A DNA stretch of 64,000 bases from Haematococcus lacustris (taxonomy: Eukaryota; Chlorophyta; Chlorophyceae; Chlamydomonadales; Haematococcaceae): positions 1,804,347 through 1,868,346 of the forward strand of contig JASKMD010000010.1 in NCBI GenBank assembly GCA_030144725.1, given 5' to 3'. Shown one piece after another: positions 56,201 through 64,000 of the stretch. The stretch's first letter is position 1. The number at the start of each line of letters is the position of its first letter. A program made the translations under genes and the position numbers. The notes under the pieces were generated by a model, which saw only the letters and a program-made list of their open reading frames with translations, was not told the DNA's origin and searched no databases.

Positions 56201-58147
56201 CGTACTCTGTAACTCAACCACCAGCTTCTCCTTGCTGCTCAGCTGGTGCTCAATGTCTGCCAGCTTGTGTGCTGTGTCCTCTGCCTGCTGCATGGCTGCA
56301 GTGTACTGCTCTTGAAGCAACCCTATGCTGCCTGTGGCGGTGGCCAGCTCCTGCTGCAGGTGAGCGCTCAGGGCAATGGCCTCCTGGTGCTGACACTTGA
56401 TGTTGGCCACCTCTGAAGAAGCAGCAGCTAGTTGCTCTGCACCAGAGCAGGTGGAGGCGTTGGCAGAGCTAGATTCAAGGCAAGGCATGCAGGGTTGTCA
56501 TGCCTCAGGACTGGCAGTGCTGACATCAGACACCAAACTGACCTTGAAGGGAGCTGCTGGCCGCTATGCGCTTTTCAGCATCCTCCTTCCATAGCCTGAG
56601 TTCACGAACTTCAGTGACAGCCTGAGGCATTCAGCAGCAGCACATGAGTGCCCTGCTGTGACTCGACTGAAGTGACATCAAATGGTGTTCGCTCCCTGCT
56701 GTGACCCGCCATCAGCTCAAGCTAGTGTGACCACATTCTGGCACACCACACCAGCAGCATAAAAAGTCTATCTCATGCATCCCACATGCGCATGCCTGGT
56801 ACACATGACATCCCAGATATGCCATTGAGTGTGCTGACTCAGCGGCTTTACTCATGCATCCAGCGATGCACCCACCCACCTCCTGCAGAGAGCGCCCTGT
56901 CTCTTCCAGCTTGGCCTGTAGTTTGCCCATTTGTGCTTCCACATCCTTGCTGTGGCTCTGGGTGGTTTTCAAATCTTCCTTCAGCTTCGCATGGTCCCCT
57001 GACAATCCCGCCAGCTCCTGCTGCACCTTCTGCAAGTTAGCCTAGAAAGAGGGAAGCAAAGGAAGTGGTTCGATATAGCCTCATCTAGGGCATTGCTGGG
57101 CATCGCAATTGAAGCGCTTACCACCAAGGCCTGCTTCTCCTGCTGAGCAGCTGCTAGGTCACTACAGCTCTTGCCATGCTTGTCCCTCAGTTCTTTGCAC
57201 AGCTTGTCGAGCTCCTGCAAGCGCTTGCAAAAGCTAATGTGGCCCCAGCTAACATAACAGGGACAAAGGCTGAACACAGTCATGAGCTGACTGACCTTGC
57301 CTGGCTACAAGCGGCTGCGAGATAAGCCACCCAAGGCCTAGCAGTAGCCTGCTGTGGCACAGTAGTGTGTGCCCCCTCTCTTGAGCTGTCATCAGCTTAC
57401 AAGCAGCGCATGATTTTCATGCCAACTCCACACTATAGCCCTCGCGGTCAGGCAATAGTGTAGGTAGTAGGCACTCATGCACCATGTCAGTGTGCATTGG
57501 GTATACTCCACATAGCCCATGTACACCATTTGAGTAGTGCCGCTATTGATCGCTAGTGGTCCCTAGTGGTCCGGCTAAAATGGAGGCCCTAGTGAGGGAC
57601 GGGGGGGCTGACTGACCTTGCACTTTGCTCGCAAAGCCTCCACCTCCTGCGACAGGTCATGGATACGCTGTGTGGCCCAGGTGAACTTCCTGCCAGCTTC
57701 AGGCCCAGCAGCGTCTGGACGCTTGCGGTCTTGCTGAGGGGACAGTTCCAGTTTTTCCTGGCTCTCGCCTGCGTCATGGATAATGGTGGTCAGCCAGGGG
57801 GGACAGATCCGGCCAGCCAGCCACCCATTCTCTGCTGAGACACCGTGTTGCCCAGAGATACGTGCCTGATGTGCTGCTGCAGTAGCTCACCTGCTTCAGA
57901 AGCCACAGATTCGCCATCGGCAAAGAACCGTTCGCCTGTTAAGAATCCGCTACGCGGGTCTGCTTTAAAGCCCACCTCTGCTTTGGGGTCGTAAGCCCCA
58001 GGCCCTGTCGGTGTGTGTAAATGTTGGGGTCGGATGCTGGTCAACCTATGGTCAACGTCTGTCTGGATGCCTTGTGCAGGTTTGTTTCCCACCTGGTGTT
58101 TGTTCACGAGCTAGCGGAAATCGAGCCCCAGCACCGAACCCTCTCAT
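47228..58147 (-). CDS. RHAMM/HMMR-like giant coiled-coil protein
   Basis: Likely a microtubule- or centrosome/basal-body-associated coiled-coil protein. Exons in transcript order: 58147-58093, 58004-57891, 57768-57617, 57214-57122, 57041-56880, 56621-56543, 56436-56147, 55911-55750, 55632-55501, 55339-52859, 52540-52418, 52109-51996, 51714-51574, 50996-50823, 50564-50460, 50070-49994, 49624-49540, 49094-49024, 48710-48602, 48325-48224, 47884-47228. All are in phase, giving 1,825 residues. The N-terminus joins to TPGPGAYDPK...RSGFLTGERF, resembling the HMMR N-terminal and STPGR motifs. Residues about 60-1480 are nearly continuous heptads. Then LGHNNNKQKIQYHLRLKQELEEMR matches the HMMR C-terminal motif, which kinesin-12 tails also share; no motor domain is present here. 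A Ser/Pro/Ala-rich tail follows. The intron after exon 9 uses a GC donor. Exon 10 carries six 39-residue repeats. Confidence 0.82.
51080..51171 (+). repeat. 21-bp tandem repeat in HMMR-like intron
   Basis: Four to five copies of a 21-bp unit containing ACCAGCCAGTGGCACCCAG, between exons 50996-50823 and 51714-51574. It lies next to a looser duplication starting at 51003. Confidence 0.85.
53508..53655 (-). repeat. Coding heptad repeat, 21-bp units
   Basis: Within exon 10 of the HMMR-like gene about eight 21-bp units encode variants of AQLVESQ and AQLADSQ. One heptad per unit preserves both reading frame and coiled-coil register. Confidence 0.9.
53865..54566 (-). repeat. Coding 117-bp repeat, six copies
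   Basis: Six tandem 117-bp units, each encoding 39 residues that include EKLQVVL, TERAA, TAECAELKQAKQALAD. The copies differ at very few bases, mainly those that change N/D (GTT/GTC) and L/H (GAG/GTG). Since 39 is five heptads plus four residues, each unit adds a stutter to the coiled coil. Confidence 0.95.
57558..57600 (+). repeat. Dispersed repeat copy (pair with 46899)
   Basis: GGTCCCTAGTGGTCCG followed by AATG-AGGC-CTAGTGAGGG. The same 42-bp pattern occurs at 46899-46940 with about six differences. One copy is in an HMMR-like intron, the other in the adjacent intergenic region. Confidence 0.7.
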
Positions 58148-60181
58148 GTCGACTTCCTACTTCACAGCTCTCACGCGCCGCAGGATCCTCTGGGTGTCCA
58201 GGACGCTGCGTGTTCTCCCCAATGCGCGCGCACTATTAGCGTGGCGCTACCTTTTCCAATCTTCAATACATGTCCCATGCTACACGTTGGACTTGATGCA
58301 TTCTGATGACGAGCTTTACACGCCTTACTGTTCCTCGTCTGTCTCCGCCCAACCTTATGAAGTCCTTGCTCTATAACTCACTACAGTTAAGCCTAGGGCA
58401 GGCTAGCCATCTGCGAACTGACTTGTAGCATTAGTCCATGCCAGGTGACGGCCGCACAACTAGCAAGGTGAGGGAACTGGAAGGGGATGGATGAGCACCT
58501 ACAGGGCGTTGCTACAGTTACATCATGTACGTGCGGCGTTGTGCACATGTCGTGCTAGCATGATAGACAGTGGCTGCGGCAGGCCAACTCTGGGGATGAA
58601 CAAAATACAAAGCATAGGTGTAGAGCCTAGCATGCAGTAAATCCTTTTCGCAGGTGGCAGTGGCAGCAGCAGCCCCATGTCCTTGTCATGCTCTTAAAGT
58701 ATAATGGGATGTGGCAAATCAGCTCCTCGAGTCAGTGCTCAATTGGTGCATGGCTCATTGTGCTGAACAAGGTACCCCTCAACAGTGGTGAGGTCCAGAA
58801 GATGGTATGGGGTCAGGCACGAGGGAGGCATGAGGGAGGCACGAGGGCGTCTCAACAGGCTGGTTCAATGCAGGTTGAGGTGGGCAGGAAGATGGGTGAA
58901 GGGTGTGAAAGTGGCACTCCGCCTAGCAATGGCCTGCAGGCTGGTCTGCGTGGCTTTGTGGGGCTATCTAGTAATCACAGCTCTTGCTATTTCTATCCTG
59001 CACCAGGAGTGGAGCTGACGGAGTGGAGCTGGCGGAGCAGACGGAGCAGAGGCTATACCAGCCACCCGCACTTTCCATGGTAGGCAGCTCCAGGTGGTGC
59101 CCATGCCCTTGCTGGCTGGGCTGCTGGACATCGTGGGGCCACCCGCAATCATCACACACCAGCCAGCTTCAACCTGCATGCAGAGGCTGTGTGCAGAGGC
59201 TGGCGGCATGCCTAATCCAAATCCCTGGAGGGGGAGGGCGGCCAAATGTAACCATCTTCTCATTCAAGGCAAGGGGGAGTATCAAGCAAGCAGTTTATGG
59301 ATAACCCATGTGCAGGATAGTGAGTCCAGCTACCATTGTTGTTCCTTGTACTACTGCCATTGCTGCTGATGGCAATGCTGCTAGGGCTCATATTCCTTCG
59401 ACGCAGTTCACAAGGTCATGAACTCTTTCCAGCATTCATTAGCTGGGTTCCTTGCAGGGTTGGCAGCAGTAGTTAGAGTAACCATTACGCCATAAACGCC
59501 CAGGCCAAATCAGAAAGCATGAATAATGTCACTGGCATTCTACTTGAGCGATATGTTCCATCGTTGAATGTCACATCAACGTACTACCTTGCTACCCTTT
59601 GGGATATCTTTATAAGAACCGTGTTCATGCCGGGAAGCAATGGTAATCATAACTGGGTTCGAGCATTCGAGTTAAATGGTTATCATAACCGGGTCGCTCT
59701 TTGCACAGTCGTGGACCGACATGTGGTGTGCATCATTATAATACAGTTTGCATCGTTGAAACAGTTATGGCAATTATAGTTGTAGCCTTCTGCGGAGTGT
59801 ACTTTGTATTGTCAGGTCACGGACATGACATCGGAAATGACACATTCCCCACAATATTCTTCACGACTATTCCTTTTACCAACCGTGTTACATACTCCTC
59901 GATCACTGGTAAGTGCCCTATCCATCAGACGTAACCTAGACTTGGCCAGCTCTCAGGTGCCAAAACCTATCCCTGGTGCACAAATCGCCGCCTCATCGCA
60001 GCCACGTGGTCTCCATTTCCGTCCCGCAAACCCTTGATGTAGCACTCTGTTAGCCACGCGGTGCAATGAGCTGCTATGTACAGTGTAGTGTGCTTGGTGA
60101 TAGGCAGGTCTTGCATGCGAACATTGGAATCTATGTTTTTACCCATGTGGGCTTCGCCGCGTGCCCCCTTCCTCCCTCACA
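58148..60181. other. Intergenic region upstream of HMMR-like gene
   Basis: Two kilobases between the HMMR-like start codon and the stop codon of the membrane-protein gene, both on the minus strand. It should hold the HMMR-like promoter. The part 59500-59900 is clearly richer in A/T than its surroundings and contains a diverged direct repeat (GGTAATCATAACTGGGTTCG and GGTTATCATAACCGGGTCGC). Open frames on the plus strand at 58690-59370 and 59519-59779 have no similarity I recognise. A minus-strand TGTAA (59892-59888) could serve the membrane-protein gene. Confidence 0.45.
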
Positions 60182-63100
60182 TTACGGGATGAAGGGCACA
60201 GTGGCAATGGCCAAAGGCATGGCCACAGCCAGGAACAGGACGTGCAGCAGGGAGGTGGTGGGGCGGGCAAACATGGCCATCACCAGACCACACCACGTCC
60301 ACCACAGCAGCAGCCACAGTGGCCCACCCCCTCCAAGCCAGGACACCTGCACAGCCCAGCAAAGCACCACAGCCCCAGTGATGTCACACATGGGTATGCT
60401 CCTGGCCAGCTGGGGATGGCCATTCAGTGGTGCACAAATCCCCATGTGGGTCCAAGGCTTGCAGCCCATGCATGTTGCTGCAATCCACAACATGTCTCTA
60501 TGCTTGCCACCATCAGGTGCATCACTGCTCATCCATCATTCTAGGCTTGCAACCCGTGCATGCTGCTGCAACCCACCAGGACTTTTTAGGCTTGCAACCC
60601 ATGCATGCTGCTGCAACCCACCAGGACTTCTTTGGCTTGCAACCCGTGCATGCTGCTGCAATCCACATTGTGGTTCTATGCTTGCCACCATCAGGTTCAC
60701 TCGTATCACCGTTACTTCACCAAGTGCTTTGCGGCAGGCTGCTGCTTGTCCTGTGCACTATGCACCTACTGCTCACCAGCTGCACACCGATGCCGCCTCC
60801 AACCAGGGCTAGGCCCAGGGGCACATCAACCCTCCAGCTGGCTGCTAGCTGACGGCCTGACAGGCGGTACAGCTGGGGCAGCAGCCACACCAGGGCGCCC
60901 AGGCCCAGGCCAAACATGCCTGCAGCCACCCGCCAGCCATGATGTCACCAGGCCTGTCTGCCACCGCCACACTGCTGCCATTGTTACTGCCATCGTACCC
61001 CTATCCTACCCATCCTACCCAGTACCCATCATACCCATGATACCCAGAGCTTTGCCACTTCCTTCACAAACCGCCATAGCATAATGTTCACGTTGCATGT
61101 AGCCAGGGGTGTGTCAACATCACCCTGTGCCCTCTACTCCAACCACACCATCCTCACTGGCACCCTCACCCTCCTAATACATGGCATTCAACAACATGTC
61201 TGCTCGCACACGCTTCCACCCTCCCATCCGCCTGCCAGCTGGCCTACCTGCTTGCCTGCACGCCTGCCCAACTGCTCACCCGCCTACCTGCTTGCCTGCA
61301 GGCCTGCCCAACTACTCACCCGCCTACATGCTTGCCTGCAGGCCTGCCCAACTACTCACCCGCCTACCTGCTTGTCTGCACGCCTGCCCAACTGCTCACC
61401 CGCCTACCTGCTTGCCTGCACGCCTGCCCAACTACTCACCCGCCTACCTGCTTGCCTGCACGCCTGCCCAACTGCTCACCCGCCTACCTGCTTGCCTGCA
61501 CGCCCGCCCAACTGCTCACCCGCCTACCTGCACGCCTGCACGCCTGCCCAACTACTCACCCGCCTACCTGCTTGCCTGCACGCCTGCCCAACTGCTCACC
61601 CGCCTACCTGCACGCCTGCCCAACTGCTCACCCGCCTACCTGCTTGCCTGCCCAACTACTCACCCGCCTACCTGCTTGCCTGCACGCCTGCCCAACTGCT
61701 CACCCGCCTACCTGCTTGCCTGCACGCCCGCCCAACTGCTCACCCGCCTACCTGCTTGCCTGCACGCCTGCCCAACTGCTCACCCGCCTACCTGCTTGCC
61801 TGCACGCCTGCCCAACTACTCACCCGCCTACCTGCTTGCCTGCAGGCCTGCCCAACTACTCACCCGCCTACCTGCTTGCCTGCACGCCCGCCCAACTGCT
61901 CACCCGCCTACCTGCTTGCCTGCAGGCCTGCCCAACTACTCACCCGCCTACCTGCTTGCCTGCACGCCCGCCCAACTGCTCACCCGCCTACCTGCTTGCC
62001 TGCAGGCCTGCCCAACTACTCACCCGCCTACCTGCTTGCCTGCACGCCCGCCCAACTGCTCACCCGCCTACCTGCTTGCCTGCCCAACTGCTCACCCGCC
62101 TACCTGCTTGCCTGCACGCCTGCCCAACTACTCACCCGCCTACCTGCTTGCCTGCACGCCTGCCCAACTACTCACCCGCCTACCTGCTTGCCTGCACGCC
62201 CGCCCAACTGCTCACCCGCCTACCTGCTTGCCTGCCCAACTGCTCACCCGCCTACCTGCTTGCCTGCACGCCTGCCCAACTACTCACCCGCCTACCTGCT
62301 TGCCTGCACGCCTGCCCAACTGCTCACCCGCCTACCTGCTTGCCTGCCCAACTGCTCACCCGCCTACCTGCTTGCCTGCCCAACTACTCACCCGCCTACC
62401 TGCTTGCCTGCACGCCTGCCCAACTGCTCACCCGCCTACCTGCTTGCCTGCACGCCCGCCCAACTGCTCACCCGCCTACCTGCTTGCCTGCAGGCCTGCC
62501 CAACTACTCACCCGCCTACCTGCTTGCCTGCACGCCCGCCCAACTGCTCACCCGCCTACCTGCTTGCCTGCACGCCCGCCCAACTGCTCACCCGCCTACC
62601 TGCTTGCCTGCACGCCCGCCCAACTGCTCACCCGCCTACCTGCTTGCCTGCAGGCCTGCCCAACTACTCACCCGCCTACCTGCTTGCCTGCACGCCCGCC
62701 CAACTGCTCACCCGCCTACCTGCTTGCCTGCCCAACTGCTCACCCGCCTGCCTGCCTGCCCGGCTGACTCCCTACTCCTGCTTGATCACGCAGCCACAAG
62801 TCACTGCTCACCCGCCCGCCTGCCTGCCTGCCTGTCCACCTTGCTGTCCAGCACTCACCCAGCTCCTGGGCACAGCACCAGGTCCATGCCAGCGTGCCCA
62901 CACTGTGGGGCTGCTCCTGAGCCCAGCCCGGGCCTGCACCGCCTGCCAGCCGCTCCGCATACCACTGCTGCCCCTCACCAGCCCCCGCCCCAGACGCCCT
63001 CCCTGCTGCTGCTGAACCCCAGGGTGCCAGGCGGGCCAAGCCACCCAGCAGCTGGCTACCCACCCGGGCCCCGCGCCCTCTATGGCTAGCCGGGGCCTGC

Positions 63101-63944
63101 TGCCAGGGAGCATGGCTTGCTGCTGGCAGGGCACTGGACAGCCAGCTGGGCAGCAGGCGGTCGGCGGCTTTGCGTACCAGCCAGGCGGAGAGGGCGTGGG
63201 GCAGGGAGGAGGAGGCGGAGGTGGTGTGGGTGTGTGGGGTGGAGCAGTGCTGGGTGATGGAGGCTAGACGGCCTGATGAGAGGGAGGCGGCCAGCAGCGC
63301 CACGCAGTGGGTGGCCACGCCCCACTGTAAGCAGGCGCTGGCAAGGACCTGCAGCAGCGGCAGCAGCAGCATGTGGAAGCAGCAGTTGGGAACAGCATGT
63401 GGATGCAGCGAGTGGATGTAGCAGCAGTAGCAGCAGCAGGTAGAAGCAGCAGCAGCAGCAGCAGCAGAAGGTGAAAGCAACAGCAGACGCAGCAGCAGCA
63501 GGCGGCAAGGCCCGGCCCCATCACTTGACAGAGCTTGAGGTGGAGCAGCAGGGGCAGGGCCAGAGGCGGGGTTGAGGCCTGAAGAGGCGTGATGCTACCC
63601 ACAGCCTGGCTAGGGTGACCAAGGGTTGCCTGGCAGGTGGGCAGTGTCAGGTAAGGCGGTTAGGTAGAGGCAGGGTAGGGTCAAGGAGGAGGGTGGGGGC
63701 AGGGAGGTGCAGGCAAGGGGATGAGGGCTCAAACAGCGAAGTCATTTCAGAGCTCCTGGGCCCAGCCCACCCCACCCCACCCCGCCTGCTCACCTGCCCC
63801 TCAGCCAGCTGCTGCCTGTACAGCAGGCGTTGTAGGCCCTGCCCCAACTGCTCCACCGCCTGTGCGCCCTGCCCTATCCTCTGCCCCAGCTCTTGCACCG
63901 CAGCCACCCCGCTGCCCACTGCTGCGGCCACCTCCCTGCTGCAC
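60182..63944 (-). CDS. Unidentified multi-pass membrane protein, C-terminal part
   Basis: I do not recognise the family. Exons in transcript order: 63944-63794 (starting in phase 2, so an earlier exon lies right of the window), 63348-62859, 60919-60777, 60346-60182 ending in TAA. The phases agree, giving about 316 residues here. The first exon forms an amphipathic Gln/Gly/Ala helix (VAAVQELGQRIGQGAQAVEQ). The second has a hydrophobic start (VATHCVALLAASL), then a disordered Gly/Ala/Ser region. The last two encode membrane segments: GMFGLGLGALVWLLPQ, VPLGLALVGGGIGVQL, PLWLLLWWTWCGLVMAMF and LLHVLFLAVAMPLAIATVPF. The C-terminus is at the end of the last hydrophobic stretch. The 1.9-kb intron 60920-62858 is mostly a 40-bp minisatellite; the intron at 60347-60776 holds a 48-bp repeat. 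Confidence 0.6.
60450..60670 (+). repeat. 48-bp tandem/dispersed repeat, four copies
   Basis: Four copies of a segment with GGCTTGCAACCC followed by GTGCATGCTGCTGCAA, the middle ones ending ACCCACCAGGACTT. The outer copies are followed by a shared TCTATGCTTGCCACCATCAG. Located in the penultimate intron of the membrane-protein gene. Confidence 0.85.
61240..62760. repeat. 40-bp minisatellite, about 39 copies
   Basis: Tandem 40-bp unit with CCCAACTGCTCACCCGCC then TACCTGCTTGCCTGCACGC, varying at a few positions (TGC/TAC, ACGC/AGGC, CCTG/CCCG). Some units are shortened by 8-10 bp where CTGCACGC is missing. It fills most of the intron between exons 63348-62859 and 60919-60777. On the sense strand each unit contains CAGGTAGGC and GGGTGAGCAG, both good 5' splice-site sequences. 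Plus-strand frames are open throughout, an artefact. Confidence 0.95.
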
Positions 63945-64000
63945 CTGGGGTCAGGGGAGCAGGAGCAGGGGAGGAGGGGAGCAGCCCCGGACAAGCAAGA

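Noticed and set aside
47228..58147. Kinesin-12 identity for the coiled-coil gene
   Set aside because: The KQKIQ-type tail motif fits, but the N-terminus is a TPGPGAYDP motif and no motor domain is present in the complete model.
59519..59779. Plus-strand 86-codon frame MNNVTGILLERYV...
   Set aside because: It has an ATG and lies in AT-rich DNA, but there is no similarity to any family I know and no splice or poly(A) context; AT-rich DNA would by chance have more stops, so it remains a weak candidate at best.
61030..61130. Minus-strand segment GDVDTPLATCNVNIMLWRFVKEV as an extra exon of the membrane-protein gene
   Set aside because: It looks protein-like, but its possible donors do not match the phase of the next exon, whereas exon 63348-62859 joins 60919-60777 directly in phase.
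61084..63089. Plus-strand open frames of 528-643 codons rich in Cys, Leu, Pro and Thr
   Set aside because: They follow the 40-bp array in all three plus-strand frames and overlap minus-strand exons with better coding character.

Overview
The window looks like nuclear DNA of a GC-rich chlorophyte, most likely of the Chlamydomonadales (a Haematococcus-like genome is my guess, from memory only). The evidence: every recognisable gene is eukaryotic and split by many short introns with GT/AG borders; the proteins resemble green-algal or plant versions; TGTAA, the algal poly(A) signal, lies downstream of several stop codons; and introns are filled with minisatellites. Several gene models below were built by hand by joining exons whose splice phases agree. 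Those joins are inference until checked against RNA.

Layout, left to right. (1) 520-3579 (+): Bet1-like Qc-SNARE of the secretory pathway. (2) 4329-8225 (+): mitochondrial ATP synthase subunit alpha, complete, including a two-exon mitochondrial presequence. (3) 8910-18659 (-): the C-terminal 161 residues of cytosolic phenylalanyl-tRNA synthetase alpha, interrupted by a 7.85-kb intron that is almost entirely one 32-bp minisatellite. Its upstream exons are missing, probably in or beyond a 500-base N gap (19655-20154). (4) 20332-26278 (+): an mTERF-family protein, 5' end missing, with a probable frameshift in its first visible exon. (5) 27560-31946 (-): a three-exon gene of unknown function. (6) 33634-37237 (+): SAE1/AOS1, the small subunit of the SUMO E1. 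A possible first exon of a divergent gene lies just upstream. (7) 37728-46506 (-): eIF3 subunit c, complete in 15 exons. (8) 47228-58147 (-): a 1,825-residue coiled-coil protein with RHAMM/HMMR-like ends, 21 exons. (9) 60182-63944 (-): the C-terminal part of an unidentified multi-pass membrane protein, running off the right edge.

The genes form no operon or shared pathway. They are housekeeping functions (trafficking, respiration, translation, SUMO conjugation, organelle gene expression, microtubules) that happen to be neighbours. The unusual content lies in the introns: arrays with units of 5, 7, 13, 20, 21, 23, 32, 40 and 58 bp, one of them 7.7 kb long; diverged pieces of SAE1 inside introns of two neighbouring genes; a MITE-like element; and tRNA-like box B sequences. 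I found no CRISPR array, rRNA or complete tRNA gene, and nothing viral.
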